Part shown: piece after piece, positions 7,998-17,142 of the stretch | Position numbering within the stretch: the stretch's first letter is position 1 | Layout of the letters: each line of letters starts with the position of its first letter | Assembly (NCBI RefSeq): GCF_001613265.1 | Contig: NZ_BDCA01000013.1 | Location: 1-64,000, forward strand | Reading direction: 5' to 3' | Length of the DNA: 64,000 bases | DNA from: Nocardia vermiculata NBRC 100427 | GTDB lineage: Bacteria; Actinomycetota; Actinomycetes; Mycobacteriales; Mycobacteriaceae | Translations under genes and position numbers: made by a program | Notes under the pieces: generated by a model | What the model was told of the DNA's origin: nothing | Seen by the model: the letters and a program-made list of their open reading frames with translations, nothing else | The model's database searches: none

Positions 7998-9068
7998 TCA
8001 GGACGGCATCAGCAGCACACCGCGATCGAGTTTTCCGTTGCGGGCGTCGTACATGAGGGATGCGAAGTCTTCGAGTTCGTAGGTCTTGGTGACGAGTTCG
8101 TCGAGGAGTAGCCGCCCGGACCGGTACAGATCGAGATACTTCGGAATGTCTGCGCCCGGTCGGGACGAGCCGTAGCGGCAGCCCAGCACCGACCGATCCA
8201 TGTAGAAAGTAGTGGCCGGGACCGACAGCCTGGCGTCGGGTCCGGCCACCCCGAGCATGATCAACTGCCCGCCCCAATCGAGCATTTCCATCGCCTGGCT
8301 GGTGATCGCCTCACCGCCCACGCAGTCGAAGACGTGGTCGGCGCCGCCGGCGGTGAGGTCGCGCACCGCAGCGACGGTGTCGCCCGCGGCGGCATCGATG
8401 AAATGAGTGGCGCCGAACAGGCGCGTCTGTGATTCCTTGCCGGTATTCGTGTCGATGGCGACAATCGTTGCCGCACCGGCGACTCGCGCGGCCTGAACGA
8501 CATTGAGGCCGATGCCCCCGGCGCCGATGACCACCACCGAGTCGCCGGGGGCCACACGGGCACGGTTCAGTACCGCTCCGGCGCCGGTCAGTACGGCGCA
8601 GCCGATCAGGCATGCGGTCGACAGCGGAATGTCTTTCGGGATCGACACAGCCTGCACGGCTCGGACCACGATTCGCTCGCTGAAGGTCGAGAGTGCCGCG
8701 TAGTTGTGGATCGGTGTGCCGTCGAGCTCGAAGGGGGTTGCCGTCTTTCCGAACGATTCACGGCACATGGTCGGATGTCCGGACGTGCACGAAGGGCACT
8801 GGCCACACGTCGCCAAGGTTGACAGCACCACATGGTCGCCGACCGCGGGCTGGGTGACGCCCGCTCCGACGGCCTCCACGATGCCCGCGCCCTCGTGGCC
8901 GAGAATCACCGGGGTCGGGAACGGGATCTTGCCGTTCACCACGCTGAGGTCGCTTTGGCACAGCCCGCTCGCGACGATGCGGACCTGGACCTCACCGGGG
9001 CCGGGATCCCGGACGGTGACGCCGTCGACCAGCTTGTTGTCGGTGCCGTCGAAGACAATTGCTTTCAA
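7998..9068 (-). CDS. zinc-dependent alcohol dehydrogenase (MDR family)
   Basis: About 356 residues. Catalytic zinc ligands are visible as Cys37 and the GHE at 57-59; the structural zinc loop has Cys88, Cys91, Cys94 and Cys102. A GAGGIG dinucleotide motif lies near 175. This is the class that includes NAD/NDMA- and mycothiol-linked alcohol dehydrogenases of actinobacteria. The best start is a TTG at 9068, where the family N-terminus (KAIVFDG) begins; the open frame continues to 9173 without homology. It converges with the TetR-type gene and likely oxidises an alcohol intermediate of the region A pathway. Confidence 0.85.
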   Translation of the reverse strand: MKAIVFDGTDNKLVDGVTVRDPGPGEVQVRIVASGLCQSDLSVVNGKIPFPTPVILGHEGAGIVEAVGAGVTQPAVGDHVVLSTLATCGQCPSCTSGHPTMCRESFGKTATPFELDGTPIHNYAALSTFSERIVVRAVQAVSIPKDIPLSTACLIGCAVLTGAGAVLNRARVAPGDSVVVIGAGGIGLNVVQAARVAGAATIVAIDTNTGKESQTRLFGATHFIDAAAGDTVAAVRDLTAGGADHVFDCVGGEAITSQAMEMLDWGGQLIMLGVAGPDARLSVPATTFYMDRSVLGCRYGSSRPGADIPKYLDLYRSGRLLLDELVTKTYELEDFASLMYDARNGKLDRGVLLMPS

Positions 9069-9198
9069 CCTCTGACCTCGCTGTTCTATGGAGAATCCAC
9101 CCGCATAACACGCGAAAGCGCGGCCCGTTGCGGTGGGAAATGAAGGGGGCGATGAGGAAAATTCGGCCAGCACTGTGGCTTTCGTCTGAACGATGGTG

Positions 9199-9228
9199 AT
9201 GCTATGGGCCGGATAGTTCCGGCGTCAA
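9199..9228 (-). promoter_or_regulatory. candidate alcohol dehydrogenase promoter
   Basis: Minus strand TTGACG (9228-9223), 18 bp, TAGCAT (9204-9199). The operator palindrome at 9255-9269 lies about 27 bp upstream, so one regulator could act on both divergent promoters. Confidence 0.4.
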
Positions 9229-9243
9229 GCATTTCCCGATGGA

Positions 9244-9272
9244 TTGACGCAGCCGTAGCCAATGGCTACAGT
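9244..9272 (+). promoter_or_regulatory. promoter with embedded GTAGCC-N3-GGCTAC operator (Rieske operon)
   Basis: TTGACG (9244-9249), 17 bp, TACAGT (9267-9272); palindrome GTAGCCAATGGCTAC at 9255-9269, and AGTCAC six bases after the -10. It drives the operon beginning with the Rieske gene at 9456, leaving a leader of about 175 nt. Confidence 0.8.
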
Positions 9273-9379
9273 GATGGTAGTCACGTAGCTCTGTCACTGC
9301 TTCGCCGGACGCGATCGAGGGTCGTTCGGCCGGGCTCCGGGGGAGTGTCGTGTGGGCGCATATCCCGCGGTTGAGATCC

Positions 9380-9436
9380 GTGAAAGCCCTTGTCGTAGAG
9401 CAGCTTCCGTGTGGTTGCCGACAGTGTCGCTGCTAG
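9380..9436 (+). other. possible 18-codon Cys-rich upstream ORF
   Basis: A GTG-initiated frame of 18 codons ends nine bases before the Rieske ribosome site. Its last eight codons hold four cysteines (pattern CGCRQCRC). It could be a leader peptide that senses cysteine or Fe-S supply, in the way reported for polycysteine leaders in mycobacteria, or a by-product of the conserved leader structure. No strong ribosome site. Confidence 0.3.
9395..9421 (+). promoter_or_regulatory. conserved leader block with hairpin, Rieske operon
   Basis: Partner of the block at 6644-6670. The stem GCAGCT/GGTTGC (9400-9405, 9413-9418) keeps six pairs through two G-U wobbles where the other copy has Watson-Crick pairs, and the 7-nt loop is TCCGTGT. 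Confidence 0.5.
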
Positions 9437-9455
9437 AGCAGTTCAGGAGGATGAA

Positions 9456-10499
9456 GTGTCACCTATGGCGTTATCGATGAGGCCGACGGGGTGGTTCCAG
9501 CTCGGTTGGTCTGCTGATCTCGAAGCCGGCGACGTCACACCGCTCCGCTACTTCGGTCATGACCTGGTCGCATACCGCACTGAGGACGGCCGCCTGGTGG
9601 TGTTGAACGCATACTGCGAGCACCTCGGTGCCCACCTGGGGCATGGTGGCTCGGTAGCGGGTGACGACATCCAGTGCCCGTTTCACGGCTGGCGGTGGAG
9701 TCCGGAAGGCCGCAACACCTGCATCCCGTATCAGAAGGCGACGAACCGGGTGCGCCGGATCGGTACCTGGCCCACCGCCGAGCGCGACGGGATCATGTAC
9801 CTCTGGCACGACGCCGACGGCGGCGCCCCGCACTACGAGGTGCCCAGCATCTTCGACCTCTTTCCCGGGTCCGGATCGGCGAGTGACTACCACGAGCTGG
9901 AAGAAGCCGGCCGCCTCGAGACTGCCGAGCTGCCGATCCATCCGCAGTACGCCGCCGAGAACGGCGTCGACTTCGCGCACTTCAAATACGTGCACCGCGC
10001 CGACGAGATCCCGACCGTCGTGCACCGCGAATTCGGCGAATACGACTTCAACACCGAGTTGGCTCTGAATTTCAAACGCCGCGGCCCCGACGGTGAGTTC
10101 GAGACCGTCGAGGGACGCACCAAGGCGTCGCTTCTCGGCCTGGGACTGGGCTACTCGTACGCCGACGGCGTCGGCGCCATCTGCGCACTGACGGCGGTGA
10201 CCCCTGTCGACGACGAGCGCTCGATCCTGCGGTTCTCGGCGTGGGCAAGCAAGGAGAACGGCGAGGACGACGCGCGAGTGGCCAAACGGCTGCGCAGTGC
10301 GATCGGACAGGTCAAGGCCGACATCGCCATCTGGGAGCATCAGCGCTACACCGAGCCGCCCGGCCTGGCGACCGCCGAAGCCGCGGGCTTCCGCGACATC
10401 CGTAAGTGGGCGCGTCGCTTCTACCGCGAGGGACACCTCGGGCACGGCGCCGCCGAGCAGACCGCAGGCACCGACGGGCTACAGGTGGAAAACGCGTAA
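9456..10499 (+). CDS. Rieske non-heme iron oxygenase, oxygenase component
   Basis: A 347-residue alpha-type subunit. The Rieske cluster ligands are Cys54, His56, Cys74 and His77; the mononuclear iron motif is DxxHxxxxH with His175 and His180. It is shorter than, and not closely like, the KshA homologue at 24645. Start GTG 9456 is fixed by AGGAGG five bases upstream. It heads an operon with two acyl-CoA dehydrogenases, Ech, ligase and a BVMO, with TAATG overlap to the next gene. Likely a hydroxylase of a cyclic substrate, with electrons probably from the reductase at 662-1705. Confidence 0.9.
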   Translation: MSPMALSMRPTGWFQLGWSADLEAGDVTPLRYFGHDLVAYRTEDGRLVVLNAYCEHLGAHLGHGGSVAGDDIQCPFHGWRWSPEGRNTCIPYQKATNRVRRIGTWPTAERDGIMYLWHDADGGAPHYEVPSIFDLFPGSGSASDYHELEEAGRLETAELPIHPQYAAENGVDFAHFKYVHRADEIPTVVHREFGEYDFNTELALNFKRRGPDGEFETVEGRTKASLLGLGLGYSYADGVGAICALTAVTPVDDERSILRFSAWASKENGEDDARVAKRLRSAIGQVKADIAIWEHQRYTEPPGLATAEAAGFRDIRKWARRFYREGHLGHGAAEQTAGTDGLQVENA

Positions 10500-11656
10500 T
10501 GAGAATGGAATTGGCGCCGGAGCAGGAGAAGTGGCGGGCCGAGATCCGGGAGTTCCTCGATGCCGAACTGCCGAAGGAGAACGCCTTCAACCCGGAATTC
10601 GACGATGCCCCCGATCGGTGGGCGATCGCCGTCGAGTTCAGCAAGAAGGTCGCGGCCAAGGGATGGATCGGACTGACCTGGCCGAAAGAATACGGTGGCA
10701 AGGGATTGTCGCCGATCGAGAACCAGATCCTGCTCGAAGAGCTGTACGCGGCCGACGCGCCGATGATCAACTCGGTCGGGATCTTCCTCGCCGCGGGCAC
10801 CATTCTGGTGGGTGGCACCGAAGAGCAGAAGAAGCGACTGCTCCCCGATATCGCGAATATGCGAACCCTCTGGGCCGAAGGTCTCACCGAGCCGGAGGCG
10901 GGCTCCGACCTCGGCTCGCTGCAGACGAAGGCCGTGCGCGAGGGTGACGAGTGGGTCATCACCGGTCAGAAGGCATTCACCTCGTGGGGGCCGATGTCCG
11001 ACGTCCTGTATGTGGCCGCCCGCACGGCGACCGACACCGCCTCGCGCGATGCGATCAGCATCTTCGTGGTGGATCTGCAGAGTCCCGGCGTGACCCTCCA
11101 TCCGATGCGAAACTACGGCGGCGGTGTCCAGTCCAGCACCTACCTCGACCATGTTCGGGTGCCGACGACCTCGCTGATCGGTGAACAGGGTAAAGGCTGG
11201 CAGTACATCATGCGCGCCTTCTACGCGTCGGGGACCGTCGAGCCGATCTACGCCATGCAGGAAGCTCGGCTGCGCGAGCTGATCGCGCACTGCAGAACCG
11301 TCCCCGGCAAACTCGACGATCCGCACGTGCAGGCCGACCTGGCCGAACTGGCGCAGATCGTCCAGACGCAGCGGCTGCTGGCCTACGAGATCATCGGCGA
11401 CAACGCCAACGGTCGGCAGACCCCGTGGGGCGGCGGCGTCCAGCAGGTCGCAGCCAAGGAATACGAGCCGCTGTTCGCTCAGGTCTACGACCGGGTACTC
11501 GGCCCGGCCAGTCAGTTGCGGCCCGGATCGCCGTACGCGCCCCTCAACGGAAAACCCGAGGCGTGGTACCGCCAGTCGTTCGCCAACCACGCCGGAGGAA
11601 CGTCCCAACTCAAGCGGATGGTGCTCGCGACGCGGGGCCTCGGCCTGCCGCGATAG
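10499..11656 (+). CDS. acyl-CoA dehydrogenase (large FadE-type subunit)
   Basis: A 385-residue FadE-like flavoprotein, with the conserved GLTEPEAGSDL segment (about 127-137), GQKAFTSWG after it, and a C-terminal GGTSQLKRMVLATRGLGLPR in place of the common GTSEIQRNIIA. The ATG overlaps the Rieske stop (TAATG). It is paired with the next, shorter FadE. Such pairs in Mycobacteriales form alpha2beta2 dehydrogenases for bulky ring or side-chain CoA esters (FadE26-27, FadE28-29), so a heteromeric enzyme is likely. Confidence 0.88.
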   Translation: MRMELAPEQEKWRAEIREFLDAELPKENAFNPEFDDAPDRWAIAVEFSKKVAAKGWIGLTWPKEYGGKGLSPIENQILLEELYAADAPMINSVGIFLAAGTILVGGTEEQKKRLLPDIANMRTLWAEGLTEPEAGSDLGSLQTKAVREGDEWVITGQKAFTSWGPMSDVLYVAARTATDTASRDAISIFVVDLQSPGVTLHPMRNYGGGVQSSTYLDHVRVPTTSLIGEQGKGWQYIMRAFYASGTVEPIYAMQEARLRELIAHCRTVPGKLDDPHVQADLAELAQIVQTQRLLAYEIIGDNANGRQTPWGGGVQQVAAKEYEPLFAQVYDRVLGPASQLRPGSPYAPLNGKPEAWYRQSFANHAGGTSQLKRMVLATRGLGLPR

Positions 11657-11662
11657 GAGCAG

Positions 11663-12748
11663 ATGATGGAATTGGCATGGGGCGAGGACTTCGCCGCCCT
11701 CGCAGAGGTAAGCAAATCGGTCTTCACGCGCTACTCGCCGCTGGAGGACCGGTCCAACCACGTCCCGTTCGCGGAACAGGTTGCGCAGTTCGCCGAGCTC
11801 GGCTGGCTGCAGCTCGGTGATCCGGCCGCTGCCGACGCCGAGAGTCCGTCGCTCGCGACGATCGCCGCCATCTTCGTCGAAATGGGTCGTGCATTGGCCG
11901 CCACGCCGCTGCTGGACCTGACGATGGCCCGCGACGTGGTCCGGTTGATCGGTACGGAGACGTCGACGGCCGTCGCCGAACGGATCGGCAACGGTGCGGC
12001 CGTGGTGATTCCGGTGTTCCCGTCCGCCGACTGGGGCCCGCCGGTGTCCTGTGCGAACGGCGTGCTGAACGGAGTCGCGCCGGCCGTGGGCTACGCCGAC
12101 CGAGCCGACAGCTTCCTCGTGCACAGCGGCGCCGGCGAAAGCATTGTGGCCATGGTGGATTCGAACTCGTCCATCGGCATCGAAGCGATGCCGAACATGG
12201 GCGGGCACCCGATATTCGCGGTGACCTTCGACCAGGTGCCGGTGGCAGACGCCGCCGTGCTCGCGCGGGGCAGCGACGCCGACCGCGCCGTCGAGGTCGC
12301 GCAGGCGCGTGGCGCGGTGCTGCGCGCCGCGCAGGTCTACGGCGCAGGGCTGCGACTGCTAGACACGACCGTGCGGTATGCGCAGCAGCGTCATCAGTTC
12401 GGCGGAGCGATCGGCCGTTTTCAGGCGGTGCAGTACCTGTGCACCGATATCGCGATCGCCGCGCACCTCACCTCGGTGCACACGCGGTCGGCCGCAGCGG
12501 CCATCGATGCCGGGGTCGATCCGCAGCCACATATCGGCCTGATGCGTAAGCAGGCCGCGAAAGCCGCGCTGCAGATCGTGCACTCGGCCCACGAGGTTCA
12601 TGCGGGCATCGGGTACATGGTCGAGTCGAACGTGCACCTGTTCACCGATGCCGCCAAGCGCTGGCAGTACGACTTCGGCTCGGCGGCGCGCAACGACGCC
12701 GAGATCGTAGCGGCCCTCGACCGGATCTACACAGGAGTACGACCATGA
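11663..12748 (+). CDS. acyl-CoA dehydrogenase (small FadE-type subunit)
   Basis: 361 residues with FadE C-terminal features: RHQFGGAIGRFQAVQ (FAD/subunit contact) and HAGIGYMVESN near the end. The N-terminal half is divergent. AGGAG lies just before two adjacent ATGs (11663 or 11666). The stop overlaps the Ech start (ATGA). Probable partner of the preceding FadE. Confidence 0.85.
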   Translation: MMELAWGEDFAALAEVSKSVFTRYSPLEDRSNHVPFAEQVAQFAELGWLQLGDPAAADAESPSLATIAAIFVEMGRALAATPLLDLTMARDVVRLIGTETSTAVAERIGNGAAVVIPVFPSADWGPPVSCANGVLNGVAPAVGYADRADSFLVHSGAGESIVAMVDSNSSIGIEAMPNMGGHPIFAVTFDQVPVADAAVLARGSDADRAVEVAQARGAVLRAAQVYGAGLRLLDTTVRYAQQRHQFGGAIGRFQAVQYLCTDIAIAAHLTSVHTRSAAAAIDAGVDPQPHIGLMRKQAAKAALQIVHSAHEVHAGIGYMVESNVHLFTDAAKRWQYDFGSAARNDAEIVAALDRIYTGVRP

Positions 12749-13554
12749 GCTATATCGACTACCGGGTGGACGGCGCCGTCGCCGTGATCACCCTGAACCG
12801 GCCGGACAAGCACAACGCCCAGGACGAGTCCCTGCTGCGCGACCTCGACGCCTGCTGGCAGCAGGCCGCCGGCGACGACGCGGTCAAGGTGATCGTGGTG
12901 CGTGCCAACGGCGACCACTTCTCCGCCGGCCACGACCTGAAGACTCCGGCACCGGGTTACCTCAGGGAGGGCAAGACCACCCTGGAGAGTGCCTACGGTT
13001 GGGAGACCGAGCATTACCTCGGCTTCTCCCGTAAGTGGCGCGATGTGCCGAAGCCGTCGATCGCGGCGGTCCAGGGGGCCTGCGTCGCCGGTGCGCTCAA
13101 CGTGATCTGGCCGTGCGACCTGATCCTCGCCGCCGACAACGCCTACTTCAGTGACCCGGTGGTGAAGTTCGGTGTCGGCGGCGTCGAGTACCACGCACAT
13201 ACCTGGGAGCTCGGTGCCCGCCGTGCCAAGGAGATGCTGTTCACGGCTCGCAAGCTCACCGCGGCCGAAGCGTTCGACGCCGGCATGGTGAACCGGGTGG
13301 TCCCGCTCGACGAACTCGACACGCAGACAATGGAACTGGCGCACGAGATCTCGCAAATGGATCCGTGGGGCCTGGCGACCGCCAAGCGCGCCGTCAACCA
13401 GACCCTCGACATCATGGGCCAGCAGGCCGCGATGCAGTCGGCATTCGACATCCACTGGCACGGACATGCCAACGCGCTGCTCCGCACCGGTTACCCGCTC
13501 TTGACACCTGACCCGCTTCCGTCGGAGGCACGGAAGAAGGAAGGGAACTCGTGA
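12745..13554 (+). CDS. enoyl-CoA hydratase/isomerase family protein
   Basis: A 269-residue crotonase: the oxyanion segment is HFSAGHDLK (about 57-65) and the second glycine loop is KPSIAAVQGACVAG. It is clearly paralogous to the protein at 44848-45633; both have the segment GVEYHxHTWELGxRxAKE. It would hydrate or cleave the product of the preceding FadE pair. Both ends overlap neighbours by four bases, so translation is coupled. Confidence 0.88.
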   Translation: MSYIDYRVDGAVAVITLNRPDKHNAQDESLLRDLDACWQQAAGDDAVKVIVVRANGDHFSAGHDLKTPAPGYLREGKTTLESAYGWETEHYLGFSRKWRDVPKPSIAAVQGACVAGALNVIWPCDLILAADNAYFSDPVVKFGVGGVEYHAHTWELGARRAKEMLFTARKLTAAEAFDAGMVNRVVPLDELDTQTMELAHEISQMDPWGLATAKRAVNQTLDIMGQQAAMQSAFDIHWHGHANALLRTGYPLLTPDPLPSEARKKEGNS

Positions 13555-15125
13555 CCTCGGAGATGGCGCCGAACGACTCGGCGTCGCTGTGGAGTCTGCT
13601 GAGGTTGCGGACCGAAGCCACCGGCGGGGCCGTCGCAGTCATCGACGAATTCGATCGGCGCCTGACCTTCGCCGAGGTCGCCGCCGCGGCGGAGCGCGTC
13701 GCCGCGGGGCTGCTGGCGCGTGGTATCGAGCCCGGCGCCACGGTGAGCTGGCAGCTGCCCACCCGTATCGACACCATCGTGCTCAGCTTGGCGCTGTCGC
13801 GTCTGGGCGTGACCCAGAACCCGATCATTCCGCTGTACCGGGCACGCGAGGTCACGGCGATGATCGAGCAGTGCGCATCGGATTGGTTGATCACCGTGCC
13901 CGAGTTCCGCGGTTTCGACCATGCGGCGATGGCCGAGCAGGTGCGTGCGGGGAGCGGTGACAGTCTCGAACTGCTCATCGTCTCCGATCGACTGCCCGAG
14001 GGGGATCCGGCCACCCTGCCCGCCGTGCCGCTCGGACGTGGCGAGGTGCGCTGGATCTACACCACCTCGGGCACCACCTCGGCCCCCAAAGGGGTCTGCC
14101 ACACCGACGGCACGCTCATCGCCGGCGGTGTGGCGCTCGCGGATGCGATCGGCGCCGGCCCCGACGATGTCGGCACCATTCTGTTTCCCTACGCCCACAT
14201 CGGTGGACCCGATCAGCTGATCGCATCGCTGACCAGTGGTATGTCACTGGTGGTCATGGAGATCTACGAGCCGGTCGCCGCGGTCGAGCTGATGCGCCGC
14301 ACAGGTGTCACCATGACTGGCGGATCGACCCCGCATTACGCACTGTTGCTCGAGGAGCAGCGGAAGAATCCCGGCACCCCGGTGGTACCGACACTGCGCA
14401 TGATGACCGGTGGGGGAGCGCCGATGCCGGAGCAGCTGTTCCGGGACGTGCTCGCCGAGGTCGGTATCCCGATTCTGCACGGATACGGCATGACCGAGTG
14501 CCCGATGATCACCTCGGCCCGAAGCAGCGACGGTATCGAACAGCTGGCCACCACCTCGGGGCGTCCTGTCCTGGGCTGTGAAGTGCAGATCCGCTCCGAG
14601 AAGGGCGACGTGCTGTCCTCCGGTGAGGTCGGCAGGGTGTGGCTGCGCGGCCCGATGTTGTTCAAGGAGTACCGCGCCGGCCGCGAGATCGTGCGCCCCT
14701 TCGACGCCGACGGCTGGATGTTCACCGGTGACACCGGGAAACTCGAAGCCGGCGGGCATCTGGTCCTGGTCGGCAGGGAAAAGGATCTGATCATCCGTAA
14801 GGGCGAGTCGATCAGTCCGATCGAGATCGAAGAGGTGCTGGCGAAGCACCCGGCGGTCAGCGACGTCGCCGTCATCGGTCTGCCGGATGAACGGTCGGGC
14901 GAGCGTATCTGTGCCGTGCTCCAGCTGCGCGACGGCGCCACCGATGTCGGGGTCGACGAGATCCGGGACTACTGTCGCACAGCCGGTATCTCGCCGGCGA
15001 AGTTCCCCGAAACAGTCGTGGTGGTCTCGGAGATGCCGAAAACGCCGACCATGAAGATCCGCAAGCAGAGCCTTCGACAGACGGTCATCGCTCAGAGTGT
15101 GGGGCCCGGCGCAGCCGCCGAATGA
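13551..15125 (+). CDS. acyl-CoA ligase (AMP-forming, FadD-type)
   Basis: 524 residues of the ANL family: P-loop TTSGTTSAPKG (about 168), GYGMTECP (about 310), GDTGKLEAGGHLVLVGREKD and the C-terminal lysine in TPTMKIRK that would catalyse adenylation. It forms the CoA thioester needed by the FadE-Ech module. GTG start overlapping the Ech stop. Confidence 0.9.
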   Translation: MTSEMAPNDSASLWSLLRLRTEATGGAVAVIDEFDRRLTFAEVAAAAERVAAGLLARGIEPGATVSWQLPTRIDTIVLSLALSRLGVTQNPIIPLYRAREVTAMIEQCASDWLITVPEFRGFDHAAMAEQVRAGSGDSLELLIVSDRLPEGDPATLPAVPLGRGEVRWIYTTSGTTSAPKGVCHTDGTLIAGGVALADAIGAGPDDVGTILFPYAHIGGPDQLIASLTSGMSLVVMEIYEPVAAVELMRRTGVTMTGGSTPHYALLLEEQRKNPGTPVVPTLRMMTGGGAPMPEQLFRDVLAEVGIPILHGYGMTECPMITSARSSDGIEQLATTSGRPVLGCEVQIRSEKGDVLSSGEVGRVWLRGPMLFKEYRAGREIVRPFDADGWMFTGDTGKLEAGGHLVLVGREKDLIIRKGESISPIEIEEVLAKHPAVSDVAVIGLPDERSGERICAVLQLRDGATDVGVDEIRDYCRTAGISPAKFPETVVVVSEMPKTPTMKIRKQSLRQTVIAQSVGPGAAAE

Positions 15126-15171
15126 CGAGTGCTCCGAGTCCACCCTCAGATTCGAGAATTGGAAGTTTCCT

Positions 15172-17070
15172 ATGCCAGGACGTGGCTACGTAGAGCGTGC
15201 CGTCGAGTACGCCGATCCGAACGCATTACGGATGGCGCTGTACCAGGCAACCCGTGATGCGGAGATCGCCGCGATCACCCCCGAGCGCGTCTTCGGTCCG
15301 GTGACGGACACAGTGGTGTTCTCCGCCGACGATATCGCGCTCATCCGGGCGAAAGCCGTCGAGTACCTGCTCACCGAACCTGACGAGGCCGCGCTGCCGA
15401 TCCCGTCACGTGACGAGATCGTCGAACTGCTCGAGATGGCCGAAGCCCGCACGCTGGGGCCCGATGATCTGATCATGCGCCATCACATCCCGGCCTTCGC
15501 GGACATGCCTTTTCAGGCGCAGTGGGCCGCAGAGAAAGTCGTCCCGGAGGGGTACCACGTCGCGATCGTCGGCGCGGGCTTCGCCGGCATCGCCATGGGT
15601 GTGCAGCTGGCTCAGCTCGGCATCCCGTTCACGGTCTACGAGCGTCGCGCTGAAGTCGGCGGGGTGTGGAGTATCAACACCTACCCCGACGTCCGCGTCG
15701 ACACGTTGAGCTCCACCTACGAGTACGCGTTCGAGAAGAAGTATCCCTGGACCGAATACTTCGCCCGGCAGTCGGAGGTCCGTGGCTACCTCGAACACGT
15801 CGCACGCAAGTACGGCGTGCACGAGCACATTCGGTTCTGCTCCGATGTACAAGGTGCTCGCTTCGACGAGAAGACGCAGCGCTGGACGCTGACCGTATGC
15901 AGCGACGACGCCGTCACCGACCTCGAGGCGAATGTGGTGATCGCGGCCAGCGGTGTGTTCGCGACTCCGCGGGACCTGCCCGTGACGGGTGTCTCCGGAT
16001 TCACCGGGCAGATCGTGCACACCGCCCAGTGGCGCGACGACGTCGAGTACGCCGGGAAGAACGTCGCCATCATCGGCAACGGATCGACCGGAGTGCAACT
16101 GCTGTCGAAGGTGGCCGAGAAGGCTGCCTCGGTGGCGGTGTATCAGCGGACACCGCAATGGATTTCGCCGCGCGCCAACTACGGTGTCCCGATCGCGGAC
16201 GAGCTCCAGTGGCTGATGCAGCAGATGCCGTTCTACTGGAACTGGAACAAGTATGTCGCCGGCCTGAGCACGATCGATCTGCGCAACGTGCTCATGCCGG
16301 ACGAGGAGTGGATCGCGAAGGGCGGCAAGGTCAGCGAGCGCAACGATATGCTGCGTGAGTCCTTGGTCGGCTACATCTCGAGCCAGGTCGACGGCCGGCA
16401 GGATCTCATCGATCGGCTCGTTCCGGATTATCCGCCGATGACGCGGCGACCCGTCGTCGACAACAACTGGTATGCCTCGTTGACCAGGAACAATGTAGAG
16501 CTGGTCACGACGCCGATCGATCGGATGACCGATACCGCGATCGTCACCGCCGATGGTGAGGCCCGGAACGCGGATCTGGTGATCGCCGCGGTCGGCTTCC
16601 AGACGGAGAAGTACATCTGGCCGACCCAGTACTACGGCATCGGCGGTGTGACGCTGGAGGAGGTCTGGACTGCCCGAGGAGCGCAAGCACATCTCGGGAT
16701 GACCGTCCCCGGGTTCCCGAACATGTTCATGCTCTACGGGCCCAACTCTCAGCCCGTGGCGAGCGGCGCGGGACTGCCCACGTGGTTCGAGATCTGGACC
16801 AGCTACATCGCGCAATGCATCGTCGGCATGCTCGAAAACGGTCGTTCGTCGATGGTCATTCGCCAGGACACGTTCGACGACTACAACGACCAGCTGCACG
16901 AAGAGGCCAAGAAGCTCGTCTACCTGATGCCGAGTTCGGCGATACAGAAGAACTACTACGTCAACGAGTTCGGCCGGCTGCAGACGAACGCGCCGTGGAG
17001 CGGCGAGAAGTTCTACGAACTCTGTGCTCGCCCCGACGAATCGCACTTCGAGTTCACCGACGGGCGGTAA
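15172..17070 (+). CDS. Baeyer-Villiger monooxygenase, HAPMO-like with long N-terminal extension
   Basis: 632 residues. About 128 residues precede the first FAD motif GAGFAG (134-139); such an extension is typical of 4-hydroxyacetophenone monooxygenases. The fingerprint is FTGQIVHTAQWR (277-288), so the last position is Arg rather than the usual Pro or Asp. GGVWSINTYPDVRVD replaces the common GGTWYWNRYPG. Start ATG 15172 with GGAAG upstream. Last gene of the Rieske operon; a small hairpin follows. Confidence 0.88.
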   Translation: MPGRGYVERAVEYADPNALRMALYQATRDAEIAAITPERVFGPVTDTVVFSADDIALIRAKAVEYLLTEPDEAALPIPSRDEIVELLEMAEARTLGPDDLIMRHHIPAFADMPFQAQWAAEKVVPEGYHVAIVGAGFAGIAMGVQLAQLGIPFTVYERRAEVGGVWSINTYPDVRVDTLSSTYEYAFEKKYPWTEYFARQSEVRGYLEHVARKYGVHEHIRFCSDVQGARFDEKTQRWTLTVCSDDAVTDLEANVVIAASGVFATPRDLPVTGVSGFTGQIVHTAQWRDDVEYAGKNVAIIGNGSTGVQLLSKVAEKAASVAVYQRTPQWISPRANYGVPIADELQWLMQQMPFYWNWNKYVAGLSTIDLRNVLMPDEEWIAKGGKVSERNDMLRESLVGYISSQVDGRQDLIDRLVPDYPPMTRRPVVDNNWYASLTRNNVELVTTPIDRMTDTAIVTADGEARNADLVIAAVGFQTEKYIWPTQYYGIGGVTLEEVWTARGAQAHLGMTVPGFPNMFMLYGPNSQPVASGAGLPTWFEIWTSYIAQCIVGMLENGRSSMVIRQDTFDDYNDQLHEEAKKLVYLMPSSAIQKNYYVNEFGRLQTNAPWSGEKFYELCARPDESHFEFTDGR

Positions 17071-17072
17071 TT

Positions 17073-17089
17073 CGTCATCTTCGATGACG
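17073..17089. terminator. small hairpin after BVMO gene
   Basis: CGTCATC, TTC, GATGACG: a 7-bp perfect stem three bases after the stop codon, between converging genes. No T-run. Confidence 0.4.
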
Positions 17090-17142
17090 TGGGCGTCCGG
17101 GGCCCTCCGAAAGTGGCTCGCTGCCTCGGACGTCCACCATTT

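Larger units (their letters stand above)
9069..9455. other. 387-bp non-coding region with divergent promoters and a long leader
   Basis: No standard-size gene. It holds a possible minus promoter for the alcohol dehydrogenase (9199-9228), the operator-promoter for the Rieske operon (9244-9272), and about 175 nt of leader that resembles the MFS leader, including a conserved hairpin block and an 18-codon Cys-rich reading frame. Confidence 0.7.

Noticed and set aside
10421..12208. Long minus-strand open frame over the two FadE genes
   Set aside because: Shadow of FadE coding; no motif, His/Arg-rich.
15406..17046. Long minus-strand open frame over the HAPMO-like BVMO
   Set aside because: Shadow; no recognisable domain.
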